From Bacillus_BA songklensis (GTDB taxonomy: Bacteria > Bacillota > Bacilli > Bacillales > Bacillaceae_H): DNA of 64,000 bases. Positions 8,111-16,595 of this stretch are shown here, one piece after another (the stretch's first letter is position 1; each line of letters begins with the position of its first letter). A model generated the notes under the pieces. The model did not search any database and was not told where the DNA came from. It was given only the letters and a program-made list of their open reading frames with translations. The translations under genes and the position numbers were made by a program. The stretch spans positions 141,203 to 205,202 of the forward strand of contig NZ_JBHRZT010000043.1 in assembly GCF_042649685.1 (NCBI RefSeq). Reading direction: 5' to 3'.

Positions 8111-8812
8111 TTATGGTAAATCAATTAACATGAATCTTGTATGTTCATTCGCTTTAATGCGAAGTGACTGAGTAGCTGTAATACGGGCGGAATCACGTTT
8201 GTATAACGTTTCTTCTCCGTTTAATTCAATCTCTCCCTCAATTACAAAAATAAAAATACGTCTTTCATTCTCTTGTTTAAATGTTAATTCGTGATTTTCA
8301 TCGAAGTCGGATAAATAAATCGTTAGATCTTGGTTAATGTGTGCAACGTCTTCTCCCGAATTTCTCGATACAACAGGAAGAAGATGATTTTTCAGCTTCT
8401 CGATGTCAAAATTCGTTTGTTCATAAGAAGGAGCCAATCCGTTTTTTTCAGGCAAAAACCACATTTGCAGGAAGTTTACCTCTTCCTCTTTCGATGGATT
8501 CACTTCTGAGTGAATCACTCCTGTACCGGCGGACATCCTTTGAACACCACCAAATGTAGTAACGGCAGAATGTCCTGTGCTATCTTCATGCTTTAAATAA
8601 CCGCTTAATACAATTGACACAATTTCCATTTCTTTATGTGGATGTGCACCAAATCCTCTCAAGGGTGCAACGATGTCATCATTTAACACACGCATGGGAC
8701 CAAAATTTAAATTGTTTGGATCAAAATATTCGGCAAAGGAAAAACTAAACGCACTTTGAAGCCATCCATGATTTGCTTTAAATCTATCTTGTTCACGATA
8801 AACTTGAATCAT
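8111..8812 (-). CDS. Pirin-family cupin protein
   Basis: A 233-aa bicupin. The metal-binding motif GFGAHPHKEMEI and the second histidine region GVIHSEVNPSKEE are present. Bacterial pirins of this type bind Fe or another metal, and some oxidise flavonoids such as quercetin; the substrate here is unknown. The promoter region carries two MhqR-like operators, suggesting induction by quinones or catechols. Confidence 0.88.
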   Translation of the reverse strand: MIQVYREQDRFKANHGWLQSAFSFSFAEYFDPNNLNFGPMRVLNDDIVAPLRGFGAHPHKEMEIVSIVLSGYLKHEDSTGHSAVTTFGGVQRMSAGTGVIHSEVNPSKEEEVNFLQMWFLPEKNGLAPSYEQTNFDIEKLKNHLLPVVSRNSGEDVAHINQDLTIYLSDFDENHELTFKQENERRIFIFVIEGEIELNGEETLYKRDSARITATQSLRIKANEHTRFMLIDLP

Positions 8813-8849
8813 TTTTCATCGATCCTTTCATAATATCCTTTATATACAG

Positions 8850-8867
8850 ATTCTTGAAATCAAGATA
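8850..8867 (-). promoter_or_regulatory. Second, weaker MhqR-like box
   Basis: On the minus strand TATCTTGATTTCAAGAAT, an imperfect palindrome related to the stronger box at 8925-8942. It is close to the pirin start codon. Confidence 0.5.
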
Positions 8868-8924
8868 TAAGACTAATTTTTTTGAATGCTGATTATTCCC
8901 TCATGAAAATAAGCTGAAAGTTTT

Positions 8925-8942
8925 TATCTCGAATTCAAGATA
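8925..8942. promoter_or_regulatory. MhqR-like operator upstream of pirin gene
   Basis: TATCTCGAATTCAAGATA differs at one position from the palindrome TATCTCGAATTCGAGATA recalled for B. subtilis MhqR. MhqR represses dioxygenases and azoreductase until quinones or catechols appear. Regulation of the pirin gene is inferred. Confidence 0.65.
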
Positions 8943-9016
8943 ATTATACGCACAGCTCTTCTTTCTCGTCAATCCTTTTTTATTTTACTTTTCTTTCCTG
9001 TTTCCCCCTTTTCTTG

Positions 9017-9045
9017 TTGATATTTGCATCAGTTCCCCCTATAAT
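9017..9045 (+). promoter_or_regulatory. SigA promoter of the stand-alone nitrilase
   Basis: TTGATA, 17 bp, TATAAT, 33 bp before the start codon at 9079. Confidence 0.8.
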
Positions 9046-9078
9046 GGATGTGTTTTTTATGATAAAGGGGGAACCAAT

Positions 9079-9933
9079 TTGAAAATACGTGTTTCAGCTG
9101 TTCAATATCCACTTCAAACTATTCAAAATATAGATGAGTTTAAGCATTATGTTGAACATTATATAAAAACAGCAAAAGAATTTAATGCTGAATATATCCT
9201 TTTTCCAGAGTTTTTAACCACTCAACTTCTTTCTATCGGCGATGAGGAAGGAAAAGCATTTCCTCTTTCGTATTTACCTCGTTTTACAAATGATTATCAC
9301 CATTTCTTTTCCAAAATGGCTGAGCAATATCAGATGTACATTATAGGCGGTACACATATCACGGAACGAAACGGCAGCTTATACAACACGGCGCACTTGT
9401 TTTATCCGAATGGTACCATTAAAACCCAAGATAAATTGCACATCACTCCAACCGAATTTTACGATTGGGGCATTAAAGCAGGTGATCAGTTTCAAATTTT
9501 CGACACCGGCAAACTGAAAGTCGCTATTTTAACGTGCTATGATATCGAATTCCCCGAGTTAGCCAGAATGGCGCGAGCAAAGGGGGCAGATATCATTTTC
9601 TGCCCTTCTTGTACAGATGATCGCCACGGTTTCCATCGGGTTCGCTATACCAGTCATGCAAGAGCAATTGAAAACCAGATTTACGTCGTTGTAACAGGAA
9701 CAATTGGTTCGTTGCCAACCGTTGATTATATGAGAGCGAACATGGGGCAGGCAGCTATTATCACACCTAATGATCTCGGATTTCCAATGGGCGGCATTTT
9801 AGATGAAGGTATTGTTAATCACGATATGATTATCACAGCGGATTTAGATTTCGATCTTTTACAAAAGTCCCGTCAAAGCGGCTCTGTTTCAACCTGGCAA
9901 GACCGCCGTCTTGATTTTTATGAACGCCTATAA
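9079..9933 (+). CDS. Stand-alone carbon-nitrogen hydrolase, paralog of the YhcX C-terminal domain
   Basis: 284 aa of the nitrilase superfamily. The Glu-Lys-Cys triad is in FPEFLTTQL, KLHITPTEF and LTCYDIEFPE. The neighbouring motifs TDDRHGFHRVRY and HARAIENQIYVVVTGTIG closely match the nitrilase half of YhcX at 1848-3383, pointing to duplication and loss (or non-acquisition) of the acetyltransferase domain. The start is TTG at 9079 after a GGGGGAACCAA ribosome site. It likely hydrolyses an amide or nitrile; the substrate is unknown. Confidence 0.88.
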   Translation: MKIRVSAVQYPLQTIQNIDEFKHYVEHYIKTAKEFNAEYILFPEFLTTQLLSIGDEEGKAFPLSYLPRFTNDYHHFFSKMAEQYQMYIIGGTHITERNGSLYNTAHLFYPNGTIKTQDKLHITPTEFYDWGIKAGDQFQIFDTGKLKVAILTCYDIEFPELARMARAKGADIIFCPSCTDDRHGFHRVRYTSHARAIENQIYVVVTGTIGSLPTVDYMRANMGQAAIITPNDLGFPMGGILDEGIVNHDMIITADLDFDLLQKSRQSGSVSTWQDRRLDFYERL

Positions 9934-10090
9934 TGGCCATGGAAGAAAATATTCTTCCGAGAAGGACATCCTAACAGAGTAATAGCCCGTTAAGCTTTTT
10001 TACTGCAGATTCCTAGTTCTGGCTGATGTACTCACTTTCGTTCAAGCATTGCTATTATAGACACTTATTATTTCTGCCTTTCATCAACCA

Positions 10091-10128
10091 AAAGAGCACT
10101 TGGATTGAACCCAAGTGCTCTTTCGTTT
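10091..10128. terminator. Terminator after the stand-alone nitrilase
   Basis: AAAGAGCACTTGG and CCAAGTGCTCTTT arms, perfect over 13 bp, followed by CGTTT. It stands between convergent genes. Confidence 0.8.
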
Positions 10129-10175
10129 ATCCGACCCCCATGGATAATAAGACTCCCAACGGCTGAAGCTTCACT

Positions 10176-13100
10176 TTATTGTGTTAACTCCACTTCTTCT
10201 GTTTGTTTAGGTTTGCGCCGGAAGCGGAAACGCTTCATTTTGCTTCCAAAATCATCGATTAACGTATAAACAACCGGAACTAATACTAACGTAAAGAGAG
10301 TTGAGAACGTTAAACCAAAGATAATGACAACTGCCATCGGAGCCTGTGCCTCTGCTCCTTCCCCAATGCCAAGGGCCAGCGGCACCATACCTAATATAGT
10401 AGAGAGAGCCGTCATAAGAATTGGTCTGATCCTGCTTAACCCTGCATCTATGATCGCCTCCATTCGATCGAATCCTTTTTGACGCAGGATATTGATGTAT
10501 TCCACTAATATAATCCCATTGTTTACAACGATACCGGCCAGCATAATAATCCCAATGAAAGCTGGAACACTTAACGGCTTTTGTGTAATAAACAACCCTA
10601 CTAATACTCCTATTACAGTTGTTGGCAGTGAGAACATAATAACAAACGGATAAGCAAATGATTCAAACTGTACAGCCATAACTAAGTAAACAAGGAAAAC
10701 AGATAGAATTAAGGCAAGAGATAAGTCCTTAAAGGAGTCTGCCATATCTTCCCCCTGCCCTCCTGTTGAAATGCGATATCCTTCCGGAACAGTAAGCTGA
10801 TCAAGTTTTGCCTTGATTTCTTTATTGATGCTTCCCAAATCGCGATCTCGAATATCACTTGTGACCGAAACTTGACGCTGCTGGTTGTCCCTATTGATTT
10901 CAGCAGGCCCCTGCACTTGTTTCAATTCTGCCACTGCGGATAATGGGATATCGATTCCTGTATTGGAGCGAATGGTCATACTTTCTAAATCTCGAATGGT
11001 TTGACGTTTGTCTTCAGGCAGAAGAACACGGACATCATATTCATTTCCGTCTGTTCGATAGCGTGTCGCTACTTGACCGTCAAATCCAAGCTTAATTTCA
11101 TTCATGACCTGTTGATATGATAAACCATACTGGGAAACAAGATCCCGCTTTACTTTAATTTTGATTTCCGGACGGCCTTCCGCTACCGTATTATCGATAT
11201 TATAAGTACCCTTTACATCTTCTACTATCCACGTAACCTGTTGGGCCAAATCTTTTAGCACGTCTAAATCAGGACCGCTTATTTTTATGTCGACAGGTGC
11301 TCCAGAACCAAAACCCGGATCAAGGGTTCCCACCTTAAATTCCGCCCCTGGTATACCTTTCATGTCTTTTTCCAATTTTTCAATCATAGAAGCTGTGTCT
11401 ATGTTTCGCTTATCAGCTTCTACGAGTTGGATAATATAACTCGCTTCATTAGAAACTGATGTTCCAAATCCAGTATTGTTGCCCCCGACAGTAACATAAC
11501 TTGTCGCAATTGTATCATCGTATTTTTTCAATTTCTTATCTACTTCATCCACAATGGACTCCATTTCTTTCAGCTGCACGCCTTCTCGAGCCACGATATC
11601 TAAAGAAATTTGCCCTTGATCAGAAGGAGGAATGAAAGAACTCCCAATGAAAGGAACAAGACCAAAACTTCCGATGATTAAGAGGAGGATTGTCAGCAAC
11701 ACCGTTTTACGATGATTGAGCGCCCATTGTAAAAAGCGGCTGTAGCGGTTGCTCACAGACTTAATAAATGACTGAAAACGCCCTGTTTTCTCTTCCACTT
11801 CCGGCACTTCTGTCACAGTGCCAATCGTCTTGACATTTTTCAGCAGCCTCGCTGACAGCATTGGAACCAATGTTAAAGCGGCCGCTAAAGACGCAAATTG
11901 AGAAAATGATACAGTTAATGCTAAGGGACGAAACAGCTCAGCAGCTAAACCTTCTACGAAAACGATAGGAGCAAATACAACGACACTTGTCAACGTAGAA
12001 GCGATAACAGCAGGTGCCAGTTCGGAGCCGCCTTGAATTGCTGCTTCCTGTAAAGGAACGCCTTTTTGCCTCAGGCTAAAAATGTGTTCCATAATAACAA
12101 TGGCACTATCTACCATCATACCAATCCCAAGGGCAAGACCGCCCATCGATAGGATGTTTAGCGTTTCACCTGTAAAATACATTAAACTGAAGGTCGCAAT
12201 AATTCCGATTGGAATCGTTAAGCCGATTACAAGCATGGCACGGATGCTCTTTAAAAAGAACAACAAGATAACGGTAGAAAGTACGGCACCTGAAATGATA
12301 TTGTCCACTACACTATCGATAGACTGGCGAATGAAGTCCGATGTATCTAATATAATCGATAATGAAATGCCGTCTTTTTTGAGATTTTTCTGTATTTCAT
12401 CAATCGCTTCATACATACCATCTGCTACCTTCACAGTGTTGGCATCCGACTGTTTTAAGACGGACAAGACAAGCGCAGGTTCATGGTTAACACGCGATGT
12501 TGTAAGTAAGTCTTTAAACGTGTCCTTTATTTCTGCTACATCCCCTAATTCAATGGTTCGCCCATCTTTCAATTGAATCGGCGTTTTTTGGATATCTTCT
12601 ACCTCAGTAAATTCCCCATCGATACGAACTTGAAGTTCTTGGGATCCTTTCTCCAAGTTGCCAGCCGAAGCAGCCTGGTTTTCAGAACGAAGGGCTTCCA
12701 CAAGTTGAGCGGCAGAAAGCCCATAACTGTTCAACCTTGCCTGGTCGATTTCCACTCGAATTTCACGTTCTTTTCCTCCTTGGGTAGAGATGGATGCTAC
12801 TCCATCTACACGCTCAAAGTAAGGTTCAATCTCATCCTTTACAATATCTTGCAGCTTTTCCGGAGCAGCTCCCGAAAGCCCGATCCACATAACCGGGGTT
12901 TGTTGGGGATCGATTCGCAATACCGACGGCCTATCTGCATCCTCCGGAAGCATTCCCGCTACTTGATCAATCCGTTCACGTATATCATTTAATGCGTTAT
13001 CGATATTGGTTCCCCAATCGAACTGCATAACAACCAAAGATGAGTTAGGAGAGGAAACGGATTGAATCTTATCTATCCCCTGGATGGAACCTACGACCGA

Positions 13101-13304
13101 CTCGATCGGTTCACTAACTAGTCTCTCTATCTCTTGCGGTGAAGCTCCTTGATACGTTGTGGTTATAACTGCCACCGGCACTTCAATTTTTGGATAAAGG
13201 TCAACAGCCAGATTTTTCAACGATACAATCCCTAGTACAAGCACTCCAAAAATCAGCATGATAACACCGACAGGACGCTTTACCGCCAATTGGGCAAGAT
13301 TCAC
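10176..13304 (-). CDS. RND-superfamily efflux pump permease (AcrB/SwrC type)
   Basis: 1042 aa with the usual RND duplication. TM1 (about residues 12-32) and TM7 each precede a large extracytoplasmic loop, and blocks of five membrane segments follow. The TM4 motif GIGMMVDSAIVIMEHIF carries the proton-relay Asp; the conserved EPIES and GFGSGAPVDIKISGPDL regions are visible. It exports hydrophobic or amphiphilic compounds using the proton gradient. It starts with GTG directly after the adaptor gene's stop, with GGAGGAG overlapping that gene's end, so the two are translationally coupled. B. subtilis SwrC is similar in size but is not encoded with a TolC-like partner. Confidence 0.92.
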   Translation of the reverse strand: MNLAQLAVKRPVGVIMLIFGVLVLGIVSLKNLAVDLYPKIEVPVAVITTTYQGASPQEIERLVSEPIESVVGSIQGIDKIQSVSSPNSSLVVMQFDWGTNIDNALNDIRERIDQVAGMLPEDADRPSVLRIDPQQTPVMWIGLSGAAPEKLQDIVKDEIEPYFERVDGVASISTQGGKEREIRVEIDQARLNSYGLSAAQLVEALRSENQAASAGNLEKGSQELQVRIDGEFTEVEDIQKTPIQLKDGRTIELGDVAEIKDTFKDLLTTSRVNHEPALVLSVLKQSDANTVKVADGMYEAIDEIQKNLKKDGISLSIILDTSDFIRQSIDSVVDNIISGAVLSTVILLFFLKSIRAMLVIGLTIPIGIIATFSLMYFTGETLNILSMGGLALGIGMMVDSAIVIMEHIFSLRQKGVPLQEAAIQGGSELAPAVIASTLTSVVVFAPIVFVEGLAAELFRPLALTVSFSQFASLAAALTLVPMLSARLLKNVKTIGTVTEVPEVEEKTGRFQSFIKSVSNRYSRFLQWALNHRKTVLLTILLLIIGSFGLVPFIGSSFIPPSDQGQISLDIVAREGVQLKEMESIVDEVDKKLKKYDDTIATSYVTVGGNNTGFGTSVSNEASYIIQLVEADKRNIDTASMIEKLEKDMKGIPGAEFKVGTLDPGFGSGAPVDIKISGPDLDVLKDLAQQVTWIVEDVKGTYNIDNTVAEGRPEIKIKVKRDLVSQYGLSYQQVMNEIKLGFDGQVATRYRTDGNEYDVRVLLPEDKRQTIRDLESMTIRSNTGIDIPLSAVAELKQVQGPAEINRDNQQRQVSVTSDIRDRDLGSINKEIKAKLDQLTVPEGYRISTGGQGEDMADSFKDLSLALILSVFLVYLVMAVQFESFAYPFVIMFSLPTTVIGVLVGLFITQKPLSVPAFIGIIMLAGIVVNNGIILVEYINILRQKGFDRMEAIIDAGLSRIRPILMTALSTILGMVPLALGIGEGAEAQAPMAVVIIFGLTFSTLFTLVLVPVVYTLIDDFGSKMKRFRFRRKPKQTEEVELTQ

Positions 13305-13305
13305 C

Positions 13306-14922
13306 TTACTTCTCCTCCTTCACGATTCGGATTTGATCACCGTCTTTGAGGAGATTCTGACCTTTCACTACAACCTTATCGCCTTTTTCGATATCTCCGT
13401 TAATGGCTGTAAAATCGGTTTCAGCACGAATGATTTCAATCTCTTTTTGGACTGCTTTGTCGTTTTGAACGACAAAAATATAGGCGCTGTCATTCTTTTC
13501 GACTACCGCTTCTGTCGGAGCAAGGAAGCTGTTGGCTACCAGTACCTCCTTCAGATTTAGCTGTGCGACCATTCCAGGTCGAAGTTTTTGGCCATCATTT
13601 GGAAGCTGGACCTCAACCTTAAATAAGCCGGCCTGCTCGGAAGTCGGTGAAATATAATTCACTGTACCACTCACTTTTCTCTTTAGCGAAGGTACATGCA
13701 CTTCCACTTTTTCCCCTTCTTCAAGGGTAAACATTTGTTCAGGCGTCACAAGCGCTTCTAAGTGAACGACATCTGCAGAAACTAAACGTGCAAAAGGCGA
13801 TTGGTTGGAAACAAACTCGCCTTCTTCCGCCATTACATCCAATACTTCACCGGAGACCGGGGCTTTAATAATCATATCGTCAACTTTCTTTTGGGCCTGT
13901 TCTACACCAATTTGGGCTTCTTGAACAGCTATACTTGCTTCCTTTACTCCTACCAAAGCAATATTTTCATTTGTTTTTGCATCCTCAACAGTCTTCTTTG
14001 CCCGGTCAATGCCGACTTGTGCCTGTTCAACCCCAACCTTTGCCTGATCAATTCCATACCTTGCTTTATTCACCGCGGACTTTGCTTGGTCAACCCCAAC
14101 TTTTGCCTGATCAACGTTTGATTGCAATACCGTTAAGTTATCCTGCCGATTTGCCTGCTTTTCTGACAGCTTAGCCTGTTGATAAGCGGTGCTTGCCTGT
14201 ATTTCCGCATTTTTGGCTTGATCAAATTGCTGTTGGGAAATCAATCCATCTTTGAACAATCCTTGCATACGTTCCAAATTTCTTTTTGCATCATCCCACT
14301 GATTTTTAGCGTTTTGGAGATTGTAAGAAGCACCTTCTATCCCATCAAGCCGTCCATTTTTCGCCTGATTCAAGCTATCCTCCGCTTGGCGCAGTGCAAT
14401 TTCTGACTGGCGCACTCCATCTTCCGCATCCGGCACCCCGTCCTCTGCTTGACGCAGCGTAACTGTTGCTTGACGCAGTGTAGCCTCTGCTTGGCGTACA
14501 CCATCTTGCGCCTGGCTTGTCGCTCCTTTAGCCTGTTTGTATGCTTCCTGAGCACGTTTCTCGTTGTTTTGTACACGACTTAAAGCAGTGCGGGCCTGTT
14601 TCAAGTTCAATTCATAATCTCTTGTGTCAAGCTTGGCCAAAATTTGGCCCTTTTTCACGTAGTCACCTTTCTTAACGGAAACCGATACCAACTCTCCTGC
14701 ATTTGTCGGCATTAACTCTACATCTTTTCCAGGTTTAATCGTACCTGTAATAAGGGTACTATCACTTAGAGAACCGCCTGTAATAGCTGTTACGGCAACA
14801 GGGATTTCAGGAATGGCCTTGGATGCTTCTTCTGTTTTATTGCAGCCGGCTGTTACAAGCACAGCACTGAACAGTACAGCTGTCAGCTTTGCTGTTTGAC
14901 ATTTTACCTTCTTTCTCACCAT
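13306..14922 (-). CDS. RND adaptor lipoprotein (HlyD/MFP family) with very long coiled-coil hairpin
   Basis: About 538 aa from the ATG at 14922 (AAAGGATG upstream). The N-terminal signal ends VLVTAGC, a lipobox-like cysteine for membrane anchoring. A biotinyl-lipoyl half-motif (about residues 60-90) is followed by roughly 270 residues of alpha-helical hairpin. This is rich in near-heptad repeats such as VGVDQAK, YGIDQAK and VGVEQAQ. The second lipoyl half (IKAPVSGEVLDVMAEEGEFV), beta-barrel and membrane-proximal domains follow. The hairpin is unusually long for a monoderm adaptor. It couples the RND pump to an extracytoplasmic partner, presumably the upstream TolC-like protein. Confidence 0.9.
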   Translation of the reverse strand: MVRKKVKCQTAKLTAVLFSAVLVTAGCNKTEEASKAIPEIPVAVTAITGGSLSDSTLITGTIKPGKDVELMPTNAGELVSVSVKKGDYVKKGQILAKLDTRDYELNLKQARTALSRVQNNEKRAQEAYKQAKGATSQAQDGVRQAEATLRQATVTLRQAEDGVPDAEDGVRQSEIALRQAEDSLNQAKNGRLDGIEGASYNLQNAKNQWDDAKRNLERMQGLFKDGLISQQQFDQAKNAEIQASTAYQQAKLSEKQANRQDNLTVLQSNVDQAKVGVDQAKSAVNKARYGIDQAKVGVEQAQVGIDRAKKTVEDAKTNENIALVGVKEASIAVQEAQIGVEQAQKKVDDMIIKAPVSGEVLDVMAEEGEFVSNQSPFARLVSADVVHLEALVTPEQMFTLEEGEKVEVHVPSLKRKVSGTVNYISPTSEQAGLFKVEVQLPNDGQKLRPGMVAQLNLKEVLVANSFLAPTEAVVEKNDSAYIFVVQNDKAVQKEIEIIRAETDFTAINGDIEKGDKVVVKGQNLLKDGDQIRIVKEEK

Positions 14923-15012
14923 ACAACATCCTTTCATTCTTATGAATTAAAAACAGGAAGTGGATGTCCGGTCAGTCATCTCTAAAAAGGAACAAGTGTT
15001 ATCACTTGCCCC

Positions 15013-16284
15013 TTACTGTATATAGCCTTGTTTTAAAGCACTGAGAGACTGATGAACTAGGAAATTTTGAATGTTGAGCATTTCTCCATTGAATACTAGC
15101 TGATCTAATTGGAACAATGCTTTTTCGTACTCTGCCTTTGAAACAACCCCGTAACGATATCTCTTCTCCAGAGCCGTCATGTCCTCTTTAACGTTTTCTA
15201 ATTGACGAAGGGATTCTTCATAGTCAAATTCTGTTGTTTCAACGTTATGGTATAATGCTTCAATTTTCGGTGTTAACTCTTGGTATAAAGCAGTGATTTT
15301 CTCTTCTGCAGATTTTACTCTATAATCTTGCTCTTGTTTGGCATATTCACCGGAGTCTTCATCCTTATAAACTTCATCGCGATTGAACTTGGCAAGCTCT
15401 AAATCTTCTTTTGCCCGCTTCATCTTGAACGTATTATCAATAACCGCTTTATAATCGTCCATTCTAATCCATTTGTTTATCTGAAGGTTCATCGGAGTAA
15501 TATACAAGTCTGGCTTGTATTGAATACCGATATCAAAAGCAAGGGAAGCCAAATTGTATTGATATTCGTTCTGTTGTTTTTCCAATTGCTTTTCAATGTT
15601 CGTTTGCTTCTTTTTAGCCTGATCCACTTCTTCCCTCGAAGCCACTCCGTATTGATAGCGGCGATCTGTTCTTTGTACTTCTTTCACTGCCTCCTGAATT
15701 TCTTTTTTCTTAAAATCCATTTGCTTTTGTAAGCTTAGAAGATTGACATAATCAGAAGTTAATTTGAGAGTAATGCCCGCCTTTACCTCTTCTTGTTGAA
15801 AGCCCGCTTGAAGCTGCCCGGATTCTAACTTTTTGATTGTTTGCCCAAGATTGGTGATTTTATCTTCTAGCCCTTCAATCGCATCGTTTATGGCAATTCT
15901 TTCCTGTCCATTCATGATTCTGGAGGCCGCATCGGTTAATCGATCTCGTTCTTTCTTTAACTTATCCAACTGCTTGTTTAAATCTTTGATGTCTTTTTGT
16001 GTATCGGTTTTATCATCCACCACATCCAGTGTTTGATTTTTCAGTGCCTCTAATTCATATTGCAAGACCACGAGATTTTGATTGTTTTCCAACGCACGTT
16101 TTAATACATCTTCTAACGTCAGCACGTTTACTTCTTCCGTTTGATTTTCTTCTCTTTCTTGTTCTGCGACATCTTTTTTCTCTATATCTGATGGAGCGTT
16201 TGGCTCTTCAACCGCTTGCACAGTATCGGCAAATGGTGAGCTTGCCATAGCTGCAGCAAAAAGAAGAGTTATGACCTTTTTCAT
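15013..16284 (-). CDS. TolC-like secreted coiled-coil protein of the RND operon
   Basis: 423 aa with a signal peptide (MKKVITLLFAAAMASSPFA). LTLEDVLKRALENNQNLVVL is the classical first helix of the outer membrane efflux protein family. The family repeat motif occurs twice: RRYQYGVASREEVDQAKKK and KRYRYGVVSKAEYEKALFQ. Where TolC has barrel strands, this protein instead has charged, heptad-like sequence (DIKDLNKQLDKLKKERDRL and onward) in the first repeat and a short acidic linker in the second. It is first in the operon with adaptor and pump. It probably extends through the cell wall instead of forming a pore in an outer membrane; that is inference. Confidence 0.85.
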   Translation of the reverse strand: MKKVITLLFAAAMASSPFADTVQAVEEPNAPSDIEKKDVAEQEREENQTEEVNVLTLEDVLKRALENNQNLVVLQYELEALKNQTLDVVDDKTDTQKDIKDLNKQLDKLKKERDRLTDAASRIMNGQERIAINDAIEGLEDKITNLGQTIKKLESGQLQAGFQQEEVKAGITLKLTSDYVNLLSLQKQMDFKKKEIQEAVKEVQRTDRRYQYGVASREEVDQAKKKQTNIEKQLEKQQNEYQYNLASLAFDIGIQYKPDLYITPMNLQINKWIRMDDYKAVIDNTFKMKRAKEDLELAKFNRDEVYKDEDSGEYAKQEQDYRVKSAEEKITALYQELTPKIEALYHNVETTEFDYEESLRQLENVKEDMTALEKRYRYGVVSKAEYEKALFQLDQLVFNGEMLNIQNFLVHQSLSALKQGYIQ

Positions 16285-16408
16285 TGTTTGATTTTCCCCC
16301 TATTCAAGAAATAAATAACATAATAGTAAATATAACCATAAAAATATAGTAACATGAAATATTAGTATTTTTTAACTGTAAACCTTCAATTTTATTTTAA
16401 TTTTTTGC

Positions 16409-16443
16409 GGCTGTGCCCTTAACAGAGGTTAAAGGCACAGCCA
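16409..16443. promoter_or_regulatory. Hairpin in the leader of the TolC-like gene
   Basis: GGCTGTGCC and GGCACAGCC arms extended inward by TTAAC/GTTAA. A tracts rather than T tracts follow on both strands, so it is not a simple terminator. It sits between the palindrome at 16455 and the gene start; an attenuator or RNA-stability element is possible. Confidence 0.5.
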
Positions 16444-16454
16444 CATAAAAAAAC

Positions 16455-16476
16455 TTTAAACAAACGTTTGTTTAAA
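16455..16476. promoter_or_regulatory. Perfect 22-bp palindrome, candidate operator of the RND operon
   Basis: Each half is TTTAAACAAAC and its complement, with no mismatch, centred at 16465/16466. TetR-family repressors of efflux pumps often bind such AT-rich palindromes. Similar core sequence AAACAAACGTTTG occurs at about 6713, inside a decayed aldo/keto reductase. The binding protein is not encoded in the window. Confidence 0.55.
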
Positions 16477-16542
16477 CATTCCCCTTCCCTTTTACCGCTA
16501 TTATTCTATTTGTCTTGGTCAAGTATTCATTTAAAACGAAAG

Positions 16543-16587
16543 GAGGATGTCCCAAAAGTACAACAAACATACTTTTGGGACATCCTC
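16543..16587. terminator. Long hairpin after bioB, single-module copy of the composite repeat
   Basis: Perfect 18-bp arms (16543-16560 and 16570-16587) ending GGGACATCCTC. The arm sequence is related to the first module of the composite elements at 28112, 32117 and 46761. It is placed to terminate the biotin operon. Confidence 0.75.
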
Positions 16588-16595
16588 TCCCTTCT

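Noticed and set aside
12082..12992. Long plus-strand frames (164 and 139 aa) inside the RND gene
   Set aside because: Antisense shadows of a clearly conserved coding region.
16409..16443. Hairpin as a terminator of the TolC-like leader
   Set aside because: A tracts, not U tracts, follow the stem on both strands.
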